Part shown: piece after piece, positions 1-7,039 of the stretch
Layout of the letters: the number at the start of each line of letters is the position of its first letter
How positions within the stretch are numbered: the first letter of the stretch is position 1
From: Gammaproteobacteria bacterium
Lineage (GTDB): Bacteria; Pseudomonadota; Gammaproteobacteria; Pseudomonadales; Azotimanducaceae
Direction of reading: 5' to 3'
Assembly: GCA_002719135.1 (NCBI GenBank)
Contig: PBGU01000022.1
Span: forward strand, 86,825 to 97,078
DNA length: 10,254 bases
Program-made: the position numbers and the translations under genes
Notes under the pieces: model-generated
What the model was told of the DNA's origin: nothing
Seen by the model: the letters and a program-made list of their open reading frames with translations, nothing else
Database searches by the model: none

Positions 1-419
1 AGGAATCTGGCCCAGACCTTCGATTCCAGCTACTCGTCTACCCGGCCACGGACGGAAGCCGTTTCGATACCGAGTCCTATATCTCAAATGCCGAAGGCTA
101 TATGTTGACTTTAGACTCGATGAGATGGTTTTGGGATCTTTACGCCGATGCTGGGCAACGCCTGGATCCCCGGGCATCACCACTTCTCGCCAGCGACCTC
201 TCGGGACTGCCCCCTGCACTGGTTATGACTGCAGAGTACGATCCCCTCCGCGACGAAGGTGAGGCCTACGGCGCGCGTCTCGCAGAAGCCGGCGTGGCCG
301 TTGAAACGATTCGATTCGACGGATTCATCCACGGGTTTTTCGCCCAAACGCAAACCGTTTCGGCGACACGACCTGCAATGCAAAAAGCTTGTGATGCACT
401 CAAGTCTGCACTCAACTGA
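1..419 (+). CDS. Alpha/beta hydrolase (HSL family), 3' part only
   Basis: This is the C-terminal part of a hormone-sensitive-lipase-type alpha/beta hydrolase, a family that hydrolyses esters of short or medium acyl chains. The reading frame is open from the first full codon at base 3, so the gene begins before the window; an internal ATG at 102 is not the start. Visible family marks are the strand QLLVYPATD near the left edge, the acid loop EYDPLRDEG with the presumed catalytic Asp at 240-242, and FIHGF with the presumed catalytic His at 330-332. The oxyanion motif HGGG and the nucleophile elbow GDSAGG would lie upstream and cannot be seen. The following dehydrogenase starts 15 bases after the stop codon, so the two are probably co-transcribed. 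Family assignment is firm; substrate is unknown. Confidence 0.88.
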   Translation, partial: ESGPDLRFQLLVYPATDGSRFDTESYISNAEGYMLTLDSMRWFWDLYADAGQRLDPRASPLLASDLSGLPPALVMTAEYDPLRDEGEAYGARLAEAGVAVETIRFDGFIHGFFAQTQTVSATRPAMQKACDALKSALN

Positions 420-434
420 TACGAGGAATTTGCA

Positions 435-1157
435 ATGAACAAAGCCATTGTTCTAGGCGTTGGTCCCGTGGACGGTCTAGGCGGCCAATTAGCCGTCCGA
501 TTTGCCGCAAGTGGACATCACGTTTTCATTGCCGGCCGTACCCAAGCATCGCTTGATGAGTTATCTAGCGTCATCGAGGGAAGCGGCGGGCGCGCCACCG
601 CCGTCGTCACAGACGCAACCGACGAGCTGTCCATCGTTAACCTACTTGAAGCCGTTGACAGCGAAAAGGGTGACCTCACGCTTGCAATCTACAACGCCGG
701 AAACAATACCCCTGGCCGGATCATCGAGATGGACGCTGATTACTTCGAGCGCAGTTGGCGTGTTCTCTGTTTCGGCGGATTCCTTTTTGGCCGAGAGGCC
801 CTGCGACGGATGCAAGAGTCGGGGGGAACCCTTCTATTCACGGGGGCGAGTGCTTCCATGCGGGGGCGAGCTGGCTTCGCCGCATTCAACTCTGGTAAAT
901 CTGCGCTCCGCATCCTCGCCCAAGCCATGGCCAAGGAATACGGGCCCGACGGTATTCACGTCGGCCATGTCGTTGTCGACGGTCCGATCGGTGGTGAGAA
1001 AATTCGTAAAGCTTTCCCAGAATACGCGGAGAAACTGGGCGACGCCGGCATGATTAGCATCAATGGCATCGTTGACGCGTTCGACTATCTCTACCGACAA
1101 CCCCGCAATGCATGGTCGTTCGAAGTTGATGTAAGAACGTCGATTGAAGAGTGGTAA
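435..1157 (+). CDS. Atypical short-chain dehydrogenase/reductase with Phe in place of catalytic Tyr
   Basis: A 240-residue protein with a Rossmann fold of the short-chain dehydrogenase/reductase (SDR) superfamily. The glycine-rich nucleotide loop GVGPVDGLG (residues 8-16) is an imperfect match to TGxxxGxG. NAG is at 87-89 and the active-site Ser is in TGAS (136-139). The YxxxK motif reads FNSGK, with Phe151 where the catalytic Tyr should be and Lys155 retained. This combination fits the described classical-SDR subgroup SDR_c10, which has an incomplete glycine motif and Phe for Tyr. Whether it is an active oxidoreductase is therefore uncertain. GAGGA at 423-427 lies 7 bases before the ATG and supports the start. 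It follows the hydrolase by 15 bases and is closed by a hairpin, so the pair likely forms the end of one transcript. Superfamily is certain; reaction is unknown. Confidence 0.93.
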   Translation: MNKAIVLGVGPVDGLGGQLAVRFAASGHHVFIAGRTQASLDELSSVIEGSGGRATAVVTDATDELSIVNLLEAVDSEKGDLTLAIYNAGNNTPGRIIEMDADYFERSWRVLCFGGFLFGREALRRMQESGGTLLFTGASASMRGRAGFAAFNSGKSALRILAQAMAKEYGPDGIHVGHVVVDGPIGGEKIRKAFPEYAEKLGDAGMISINGIVDAFDYLYRQPRNAWSFEVDVRTSIEEW

Positions 1158-1165
1158 AGGCAGGC

Positions 1166-1199
1166 TGAGGCGGGGAGCGATTTGACGCCCCCTGTCTCA
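1166..1199 (+). terminator. Hairpin terminator between convergent genes
   Basis: Arms 1166-1178 and 1187-1199 pair over 13 positions, with two G-U wobbles and one A-C mismatch, around an 8-base loop. The plus-strand transcript continues into TTTCT, a short U-rich tail. It begins 9 bases after the dehydrogenase stop and 24 bases before the end of the convergent MaoC gene, so it may serve both strands, although the minus-strand tail (GCCTTTA type) is weaker. Confidence 0.6.
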
Positions 1200-1222
1200 T
1201 TTCTACCCATAAACCCGATCGG

Positions 1223-1633
1223 TCAGTCGTCGATACGTGCTTGAGCTGAACCTTTTGCGACTTCGACGCCTTCTTGGTTAATCGTCGACACCTCAATATC
1301 GACAAGCCCCTCATTAATAGCCGTTATGGTTGCCGTGGAGTCGAGCGTGTCACCAGGGAAGACCTGGTTAGTGAAACGCACCCCAAATTCCGTCAAGCGT
1401 CCGTCGCCAACGTAGTTGGTCAACATCATGCCTGTCATCCCCATGGTCAACATCCCATGCGCAAACACACCCGGATAACCGGCCACTTTGGTCGTAAACA
1501 ATTCATCCGTATGCACTGGATTGTAGTCGCCTGACGCGCCAGCATACATCACCACTTGCGTTCTCTTTAGGTCTTCAACCAAGCGTTCCGTATAGGTATC
1601 ACCGACCTTCAATTCACTCGCTTTTAATGGCAT
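1223..1633 (-). CDS. MaoC-family (R)-specific hydratase/dehydratase, catalytic subunit
   Basis: A 136-residue single hot-dog-domain protein of the MaoC family, which adds water to trans-2-enoyl-CoA to give (R)-3-hydroxyacyl-CoA, or the reverse. The hydratase-2 signature is intact: YAGASGDYNPVH at residues 30-41, with catalytic Asp36 and His41. The segment GVFAHGMLTMGM (55-66) is also typical of the family. Its start is 8 bases after the stop of the neighbouring MaoC-like gene, and that stop (TAG) lies inside the ribosome-binding sequence AGGGGGAG, so the two are surely translated together. The likely form is a heteromeric hydratase in which this subunit carries the active site, as known for paired hydratases of fatty-acid and steroid side-chain metabolism. 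The acyl substrate cannot be read from sequence. Confidence 0.92.
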   Translation of the reverse strand: MPLKASELKVGDTYTERLVEDLKRTQVVMYAGASGDYNPVHTDELFTTKVAGYPGVFAHGMLTMGMTGMMLTNYVGDGRLTEFGVRFTNQVFPGDTLDSTATITAINEGLVDIEVSTINQEGVEVAKGSAQARIDD

Positions 1634-1641
1634 GACTCCCC

Positions 1642-2154
1642 CTATCCCTGGTCGACGGGCCGTTCTGTTCGAACCCCCGTGCCAATCGCTGTGACTACTA
1701 GTTCTCCGTCCTGGTCCCGGTATTCCGTAATCGATTCACTGAATACCAATTTGCCCGAGCGTTTCCCTTCCTTTTCCCAGCTTTTACCTGGCTTGTTCGT
1801 CGTGGTCAGCACGTCACCGACCTTAGGATGCCGATGGTAAATGTATCGCTGTTCAGCGTGGAGACCGCCACCACCTCCGGAATCGCTAGTGTTTCCAGCG
1901 CTGTCTTCTCGCGGTTTTACACCTGTAGGCTTACCGCCAGATCCAAACCAGCCGTCACCTCCAATTTTCGGTCGCAACCCGTAGTCTGGATCAAACTGCG
2001 CACTCGCTTGAACGAACGTCGGCGGCGCAATGATACCCCCCGCTTCTCCTCCTTTTGCGTAGTCTTCATCGTAATAAATTTGATTGTCATCCCCGATCGA
2101 GCGAGCAAACATCATGATGTGGCTAGCCTCGATGGGAAACTTTCCAACGGCCAT
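1642..2154 (-). CDS. MaoC-like N-terminal (FAS1-like dehydratase) subunit, apparently non-catalytic
   Basis: A 170-residue hot-dog-fold protein resembling the N-terminal half of two-domain MaoC hydratases. The region matching the hydratase-2 motif reads SIGDDNQIYYD (residues 19-29). Tyr27 occupies the place of the catalytic His, so this subunit probably has no active site of its own and instead pairs with the adjacent catalytic subunit and may help hold the acyl chain. IIAPPTF (41-47) is a family hallmark. A glycine-rich stretch at about 65-97, with GWFGSGG and five consecutive Gly, precedes LHAEQRYIYH and may form a long loop. AAGGGGGAA directly upstream supports the ATG at 2154. It is followed at 8 bases by the catalytic partner. 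Pairing is inferred from adjacency and the complementary active-site residues. Confidence 0.87.
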   Translation of the reverse strand: MAVGKFPIEASHIMMFARSIGDDNQIYYDEDYAKGGEAGGIIAPPTFVQASAQFDPDYGLRPKIGGDGWFGSGGKPTGVKPREDSAGNTSDSGGGGGLHAEQRYIYHRHPKVGDVLTTTNKPGKSWEKEGKRSGKLVFSESITEYRDQDGELVVTAIGTGVRTERPVDQG

Positions 2155-2171
2155 ACTTCCCCCTTGTTGAA

Positions 2172-2184
2172 CTGATCAGATCAG
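2172..2184. promoter_or_regulatory. 13-base perfect palindrome upstream of the MaoC pair (candidate operator)
   Basis: CTGATC-A-GATCAG is a perfect inverted repeat with one central base. It ends 18 bases upstream of the ATG of the MaoC-like gene, between that gene and the end of the crotonase gene. Its place fits a repressor site over the leader, but the cognate regulator is unknown and no regulator of acyl-CoA metabolism is encoded beside it. Confidence 0.3.
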
Positions 2185-2272
2185 AAAACCTAAGTTAGCA
2201 AAGCCAGATTACGGAAGCGAACAACAAATATCGTTATTGAAGGCGGCGCGACACGGTCGTCTCAATCGCTAC

Positions 2273-3049
2273 TTAACGCCCCTTAAACGATGGCTTCCGT
2301 TTCTCTAGAAAAGCGGCAATGCCTTCTCGTTTGTCTTCGGTCTGGACCAACGCCCCTTGTGCGTACTTTTCAAGCATAAGCGCCGCGGCTGTACTAGCTT
2401 CCATACCAAGATTTACCATTGCTTTCATCGTCCTAGGCACAAACGGTGCAAACTCGGCCAAGTGTTCGGCCATACGCCGGGCTTCGGGCAAAAGCTCGCT
2501 CTTTTCGACGATCCGCGTTATTAGCCCAACAACGAGGGCTCGCTCCGCGTCAATCGGCTCGCCCATAAGCAACATATGCATTCCCCAACCTCGACCGACA
2601 ATGCGGGGTAAACGCGCCGTCGCCCCTCCACCTGGAATGATCCCCAGTTTCCCTTCTGGCGTAGCAAACTGAGAAGTAGGGGTCGCAATCCTAAGGTCAC
2701 ACCCGAGCGCGACCTCAAGCCCACCTCCCATGCAAATGCCATCGATCGCCGCGATCGCTGGCTTCGGCATTCGCTCTAATTGATCAGCGAGCCCTTGGAC
2801 GATCGGTTCTAGTGCCTTGCTAAAGTCGCGATCGACCACTTCACCCAGATCAGATCCAGACGCAAAAGCGCGCCCACCTGCACCTGTGATCGTAATTACG
2901 CGCACCGCATCATCTTGCTCCGCTTCACGAACTGCAGCTTGCAATTCATCCAACGTCGCGAGCGAGATGGCATTGTGCTTCGCGGGTCGATTAATCGTGA
3001 TGAGAGCCATCGGGCCATCGACCTCGTAAAGTATGTTGTCGTACGCCAT
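2273..3049 (-). CDS. Enoyl-CoA hydratase/isomerase (crotonase) family protein
   Basis: A 258-residue crotonase-superfamily protein, the usual length for a single-domain enoyl-CoA hydratase, which forms (S)-3-hydroxyacyl-CoA from 2-enoyl-CoA. Both glutamates of the hydratase active site appear to be present: Glu112 in GGGLEVALGCD (108-118) and Glu132 in FATPEGKLG (128-136). The oxyanion-hole segments are AFASGSDL (61-68) and CMGGG (106-110). The C-terminal helices and the ending FLEKRKPSFKGR are typical of the family. GGAA lies 7 bases before the ATG at 3049. It is 134 bases downstream of the histidine kinase and 118 bases upstream of the MaoC pair on the same strand. With both Glu retained, a hydratase is more likely than an isomerase, but crotonase reactions are diverse and substrate is unknown. 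Confidence 0.93.
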   Translation of the reverse strand: MAYDNILYEVDGPMALITINRPAKHNAISLATLDELQAAVREAEQDDAVRVITITGAGGRAFASGSDLGEVVDRDFSKALEPIVQGLADQLERMPKPAIAAIDGICMGGGLEVALGCDLRIATPTSQFATPEGKLGIIPGGGATARLPRIVGRGWGMHMLLMGEPIDAERALVVGLITRIVEKSELLPEARRMAEHLAEFAPFVPRTMKAMVNLGMEASTAAALMLEKYAQGALVQTEDKREGIAAFLEKRKPSFKGR

Positions 3050-3153
3050 GCTTGTTCCGAATCGTCGTTCTTTTAGAACCCTAACCGCGTGCTCTCGAAA
3101 CCCGTTCGACCGAAATTCCTCGTCAAGTCTCCGAACATCGGATTATCGGTTCG

Positions 3154-3162
3154 ATTGTACCA
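3154..3162 (-). promoter_or_regulatory. Candidate extended -10 promoter element for the crotonase gene
   Basis: On the minus strand the sequence TGGTACAAT combines TACAAT with an upstream TG dinucleotide, like an extended -10 element. No convincing -35 hexamer lies 16-18 bases upstream. It sits in the gap between the kinase stop (3183) and the crotonase start and would give a leader of about 100 bases. If used, the crotonase gene is not dependent on the kinase transcript. Confidence 0.3.
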
Positions 3163-3182
3163 GCATGCGCCCAACGCCCCGT

Positions 3183-4466
3183 CTAGGCATTTGGTAGCGT
3201 CAAGCGAGCGTCGGTCCCGCCCGCATCGCCTTCGGACAGTTCGATTCGCCACCCGTGCGCTTGACACAGCTGTTGGACAATCGCAAGACCCAAGCCGCTT
3301 CCGCCCGTATGGCGGCTCCGCGAACCTTCAATTCGATAAAAAGGTTGGAACACCTTCTCTCGATCTTGCGCGGGTATGCCCGGACCATTATCGATCACAT
3401 GGATATCGATATCGTCTCCAGCGTCGACTCGTACTTCTGTTGTTCCGCCATGCTGAAGAGCATTCGCGAGAAGATTGTTGAACACTCGCTCAAGAGCTCC
3501 TAGCGCCGTATTCACGATTACTTCTTCATCTCCTTCCCACGTTAATGAGATTGTCTTATCCACTCCATTGAGCACCGACCGAAGGAACTCTCGCAGCTCA
3601 ATCTCGACACTCGCCTCCTGGGTTCCTCTGGCGAATCTCAGCGCGTCTTCGATGAGTTCATCCATAGCTCCGAGATTACGATCAAGCCGGTCAACCAGGT
3701 TTTGATCCACACCATCCGGTAAAAGCTCGAGCGCGAAACGCATTCGGGCAAGCGGCGTTCTTAAATCATGTGACACACCTGCCAACAATGTTGTTCGATT
3801 GGCCATGAGCGACATAATCTCGTGCGCCATATCGTTAAAACTTGAGGCCAACGAAACCAGTTCTCTAGGTCCTTCTTCGGGTAATGGAACGAACCCGGTC
3901 GCCCCGCGGAACGACTGTGCTGCTTTCGCCGCTCGGTTAAGCGGATCTGCAACCCAGCGGACCATCAAAAAGGAAGTCCCGAAGACAACAATCGTACCGG
4001 CTACAAGAATTAACAGCGCAACGTAACCTGGTTGAACATTCCCGCGTTGGGAGGCGAACCCAATCTGGGGGGCTAGTCCACTTTCTGTTGGGACATTCAC
4101 CCACAACAAATCGTCTCCTTCCATCAAAACCACCGGCTCACGAACCCGCTCTCCTATCTCTTTCACAAGTATTTCGTGGTATTCATTCCCCGGCAGTACG
4201 GCGGGCAGATCGCGATTCTCGCCGCTAATTGTGAGATCGTGATTGATCAAAAGTTCCAGCTCAAAATGAGGGCGCCGATCAGGGAGAAGTTCGACCCACG
4301 TTTGTGCGGAAAGAACGAGAAGTCCGGCTTCATCATTAGCCGCACGTTCGGTGATAGGCGTCGTCACAAAAGTATCTAATGCGACCACCGCGATGATCGC
4401 GATTGCAATTGCCGAAAGTCCGAGAACGCTGTTAGTTCGCGCGCGGAGGGAGCCTGTACGGGCCAT
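3183..4466 (-). CDS. envZ-like: EnvZ-type sensor histidine kinase
   Basis: A 427-residue membrane sensor kinase. A short basic N-terminus leads into a first membrane helix (about 13-34), a periplasmic domain of about 110 residues (35-147), a second helix (about 148-170), a HAMP linker (about 171-223), the dimerisation domain with phosphorylated His233 in GVSHDLRTPLAR, and an ATP-binding domain with N box (FNNLLANAL, 329-337), DNGPGIP (359-365) and GGSGLGL (388-394). This order and the H-box sequence match EnvZ. The start codon overlaps the stop codon of the regulator gene by one base (TAATG) and has no clear ribosome-binding site, so translation is coupled. Its partner is certainly the upstream OmpR-type regulator. 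EnvZ in enterics governs the osmotic response and porins; the signal here is not known, and the periplasmic domain is not conserved enough to transfer it. Confidence 0.95.
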   Translation of the reverse strand: MARTGSLRARTNSVLGLSAIAIAIIAVVALDTFVTTPITERAANDEAGLLVLSAQTWVELLPDRRPHFELELLINHDLTISGENRDLPAVLPGNEYHEILVKEIGERVREPVVLMEGDDLLWVNVPTESGLAPQIGFASQRGNVQPGYVALLILVAGTIVVFGTSFLMVRWVADPLNRAAKAAQSFRGATGFVPLPEEGPRELVSLASSFNDMAHEIMSLMANRTTLLAGVSHDLRTPLARMRFALELLPDGVDQNLVDRLDRNLGAMDELIEDALRFARGTQEASVEIELREFLRSVLNGVDKTISLTWEGDEEVIVNTALGALERVFNNLLANALQHGGTTEVRVDAGDDIDIHVIDNGPGIPAQDREKVFQPFYRIEGSRSRHTGGSGLGLAIVQQLCQAHGWRIELSEGDAGGTDARLTLPNA

Positions 4467-5161
4467 TAGATTGCATCGGGGCAGAACATATAGCCTTTGC
4501 CCCAGATAGTCCTTATGTATGCAGGTGCAGAAGGGTCCACTTCAATCTTGCTTCTAAGTCGTGTGATGCGTACATCGATACTTCGATCGAAGGGAGAGCG
4601 GTCAGCTCCCGTCAAGAGATCGAGAATCTTGTCTCGATCCATGACGGTATCCGGGTAATCAACAAAAATCCCAAGAAGGTCAAATTCGCCAGAAGTGAGT
4701 TGAACGCTGCGACCAGCGCAACTCAGACGGCGGGCTTTGCGATCGAGTACAAACTCTCCGAATTCGACTATTTCAGATACTGCGGATGACCCCTGACTGC
4801 GTCGCATCACGGCGCGAATTCGAGCTAGAAGTTCACGCGGGTTGAATGGTTTGCCGAGATAATCATCCGCACCGATCTCTAAGCCGACGATCCGGTCTAC
4901 GTCTTGTCCCTGCGCCGAAATCATGATGATAGGCAAGCCTCCAGTCTTCTTGAGTCTTTTCGCAATCGAAAGCCCATCTTCACCAGGTAGCATCAGATCA
5001 AGGAGTACGAGATCGATTCCATGGCGCTGTAACACGTCATCCATTTCCCGACCATTTGCTACAGTCGTGACGTCAAACCCCTGTTTTGTCAGGTATGCCC
5101 CGATCAGCTCACGTAATTCGGGGTCATCATCGACAAGCAGTAGCTTCGCCGCTTCAGCCAT
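4466..5161 (-). CDS. ompR-like: OmpR-type response regulator
   Basis: A 231-residue transcription regulator with an N-terminal receiver domain and a C-terminal winged-helix DNA-binding domain. Receiver residues are Asp11, Asp12, phospho-acceptor Asp55 (LLDLMLPG), Ser82 and Lys104 (GKPF). The DNA-binding end has RSIDVRITRLRSKIE (193-207) and IRTIWGKGYMF (216-226), very close to the OmpR pattern. The frame could extend 15 codons further to a TTG at 5206, but the ATG at 5161 is preferred: it has AAGGGG 7 bases upstream and gives the N-terminus typical of OmpR. It is joined to the kinase gene by a TAATG overlap. The 117 bases upstream, up to the exported protein gene, show no clear promoter or hairpin, so that gene may belong to the same transcript. 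Confidence 0.96.
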   Translation of the reverse strand: MAEAAKLLLVDDDPELRELIGAYLTKQGFDVTTVANGREMDDVLQRHGIDLVLLDLMLPGEDGLSIAKRLKKTGGLPIIMISAQGQDVDRIVGLEIGADDYLGKPFNPRELLARIRAVMRRSQGSSAVSEIVEFGEFVLDRKARRLSCAGRSVQLTSGEFDLLGIFVDYPDTVMDRDKILDLLTGADRSPFDRSIDVRITRLRSKIEVDPSAPAYIRTIWGKGYMFCPDAI

Positions 5162-5278
5162 GTAGCGACCCCTTAGTCGGAAGACAAATAAGCGCGCCAA
5201 TGCCAACGCACTCCACGGAAGAGCTGAGATGACACTCGGTATTGGCCGTCGAAATAGATCGCGTCGACATCCGAATAT

Positions 5279-5731
5279 CTATGGCGTTTTACCTTCGATC
5301 GCGATGGTTTTCGTAGAGTTCTTCGTTTCAGAACGGGCTTCCAGTACGGCGTCTTCACCCCGTCCGCGACCGTATTCACCCTGCCGGATGACACGAATAG
5401 ACTCGACCTGCGTGACGGTCCCATCTGCGCTTTGAATGATTCGTCCGAAGTGGGCTTCGATCCTGGGTTTCAGCCCACTGGCAGCCATGCGTTTTCGCAT
5501 CTCTGTAATTAGACCACGACGATCAGCGGCGTTTAAGGCTCTAATCCGACCCGCAACTTCGGTTAATTCGGCATCGGTATAGTCAGCAAAGGCGGGGCTC
5601 GCATTTGCGGTTACTGTATCGACACCGCTCGCCGGTGGAATAAGCGATGGGATCTCGGCGTGAGAAAACCACGCGAGCATCGAAGCAACCGCGACGCCGA
5701 CCAACCGTCGCATAAACGTCGATTTAAGCAT
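5279..5731 (-). CDS. Small exported protein of unknown function
   Basis: A 150-residue protein that I do not recognise. It starts with a classical signal peptide: a basic start MLKSTFMRR, a hydrophobic run LVGVAVASMLAWF, and a probable cleavage after SHA (residue 25 or so). A Pro-rich linker follows, then an amphipathic helical region (DAELTEVAGRIRALNAADRRGL and beyond, about 51-85) and a charged C-terminus without further membrane helices, so it should be periplasmic. The ATG at 5731 is chosen over a TTG at 5740 because GAGGA would be only 2 bases from the TTG; an inner ATG at 5713 would also leave a workable signal peptide. It lies 117 bases upstream of the OmpR-type gene on the same strand. 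A periplasmic role linked to the adjacent sensor is possible but rests on position only. Confidence 0.75.
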   Translation of the reverse strand: MLKSTFMRRLVGVAVASMLAWFSHAEIPSLIPPASGVDTVTANASPAFADYTDAELTEVAGRIRALNAADRRGLITEMRKRMAASGLKPRIEAHFGRIIQSADGTVTQVESIRVIRQGEYGRGRGEDAVLEARSETKNSTKTIAIEGKTP

Positions 5732-5809
5732 CCAACCCAAGGTCCTCGACCTCTCCCATGCGCCTCGCGCCTTAGTACGCGATTTCCATACATCTCATGG
5801 CGAAGTAAC

Positions 5810-5845
5810 CGTACGGCGGTCCTTATAGACCTAGACCACCGTACG
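5810..5845 (-). terminator. Hairpin downstream of thiolase gene
   Basis: Arms 5810-5821 and 5834-5845 (CGTACGG-C-GGTC against GACC-A-CCGTACG) pair at 11 of 12 positions around a 12-base loop. It begins 9 bases after the thiolase stop. The minus-strand sequence beyond it (GGTTACTTCGCC) has no proper U-run, so it is either a weak terminator or an mRNA-end stabilising hairpin. It separates the thiolase from the exported protein and two-component genes. Confidence 0.45.
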
Positions 5846-5854
5846 CCTCACTCG

Positions 5855-7039
5855 TCAAGCACGCTCAAACAGACCCGCAGCTCCTTGGCCACCACCAATG
5901 CACATGGTTACAACACCGTAGCGTTGTTCCCGTCGTTGCAATTCGCGAAGCACAGCACCCGTGCACCGTGATCCCGTCATTCCAAACGGATGGCCAATGC
6001 TGATACTGCCGCCATTAACGTTGTACTTTTCATTATCGATATCGAGTTGATCTCGACAATAGACGCACTGCGAAGCAAACGCTTCATTAAGCTCCCATAC
6101 ATCGATGTCGTCCTGCTTGAGACCCGCATTCTGCAGCAGCCGCGGGATTGCAAACACCGGACCAATACCCATCTCGTCTGGTTCGCAAGCAGCAACCGTA
6201 AAGCCGCGATAAATACCAATCGGCTCAATTCCTAATTGGGCCGCACGATCCGAGCTCATGAGCATCGTCATGGAAGCACCGTCGGAAAGTTGCGATGCAT
6301 TACCTGCAGTGACCGTTCCATCTTCTTCAAAAGCTGGTGCTAGACCACTCAAGCCTTCGAGCGTGGTTTGAGGACGATTGCACTCGTCCTTGTCAACACT
6401 CACTTCAACTCGGCTCTCGTCGCCTGTCTCCTTGTCAACCTTAAGCATCGTCGCGTTCATCGGAACGATTTCTTCGGAAATCCAGCCTTGTTCGACGGCG
6501 TTAGCGTAGCGTTGTTGGCTCTGCAGCGCATATACGTCCTGCATTTCTCGCGTCACCTGATATCGACGCGCGACCACTTCAGCCGTGTTACCCATCGCCA
6601 TAAAAACTTCGGGTTTCTCTTCGATCAGGCGTTTGTTCTGTTCCGCTTTACCAGTAGTTTGACGATTTCTCATCGAGATCGAATCCACACCGCCCGCAAT
6701 CGCGACCTGTGATTGGCCCGACGCAATTTGATTTGCAGCAATGGCGATGGATTGGAGTCCTGATGAACAGAAACGGTTGATCGTCATACCCGCAGTTGTG
6801 ATCGGTAGTTTTGAAAGCACTACCGCAAGCCGCGCCAAATTCCCATCTTGTTCGCCCGCATGACTCGCTGCACCAACAACCACGTCTTCGACTTCCTCGG
6901 CCGAAACACTTGGGTTTCTTTCAAGAAGCGAATCGATGCAGTGCGCGAGCATGTCATCGGAACGCGTTAGGTTGAAGCTGCCGCGAAAGGACTTAGCAAG
7001 TCCGGTGCGGACACTGTCTACGACTACTACGTCAGTCAT
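5855..7039 (-). CDS. Thiolase (acetyl-CoA C-acyltransferase family)
   Basis: A 394-residue thiolase, full length for the family, which cleaves 3-oxoacyl-CoA with CoA to release acetyl-CoA (or condenses in reverse). All catalytic elements are present: nucleophile Cys91 in NRFCSSGLQS, NEAFA (318-322), His350 in GGSISIGHPFGMTG (343-356), and Cys380 in MCIGGGQGAAG. The GHP loop reads SIGHPFGMTG instead of the commoner ALGHPLGATG, a variant seen in catabolic thiolases. It starts at an ATG with GGGGGAAA upstream and follows a divergent intergenic region. With the hydratases downstream on the same strand it could close a beta-oxidation cycle. Family and activity type are firm; whether it is degradative or biosynthetic, and its chain-length preference, are not readable, although the neighbours favour degradation. 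Confidence 0.95.
   Translation of the reverse strand: MTDVVVVDSVRTGLAKSFRGSFNLTRSDDMLAHCIDSLLERNPSVSAEEVEDVVVGAASHAGEQDGNLARLAVVLSKLPITTAGMTINRFCSSGLQSIAIAANQIASGQSQVAIAGGVDSISMRNRQTTGKAEQNKRLIEEKPEVFMAMGNTAEVVARRYQVTREMQDVYALQSQQRYANAVEQGWISEEIVPMNATMLKVDKETGDESRVEVSVDKDECNRPQTTLEGLSGLAPAFEEDGTVTAGNASQLSDGASMTMLMSSDRAAQLGIEPIGIYRGFTVAACEPDEMGIGPVFAIPRLLQNAGLKQDDIDVWELNEAFASQCVYCRDQLDIDNEKYNVNGGSISIGHPFGMTGSRCTGAVLRELQRREQRYGVVTMCIGGGQGAAGLFERA

Noticed and set aside
502..1053. Open frame of 183 codons on the plus strand inside the SDR gene
   Set aside because: It overlaps a gene with clear family motifs in another frame, has no recognisable domain, and has unusual Ser/Arg/Pro-rich composition.
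3131..3153. Possible stem CGAAC/GTTCG in the gap downstream of the kinase gene
   Set aside because: Only five base pairs around a 12-base loop and no T-run on either side, so it is not supported as a terminator.
3089..3481. Plus-strand open frame overlapping the end of the histidine kinase
   Set aside because: It is antisense to the ATP-binding domain of the kinase, which is intact with all motifs; no ribosome site or domain was seen.
5162..5206. Upstream TTG start for the response regulator
   Set aside because: The extra 15 residues are not part of the OmpR pattern, and the ATG at 5161 has a well-placed AAGGGG.
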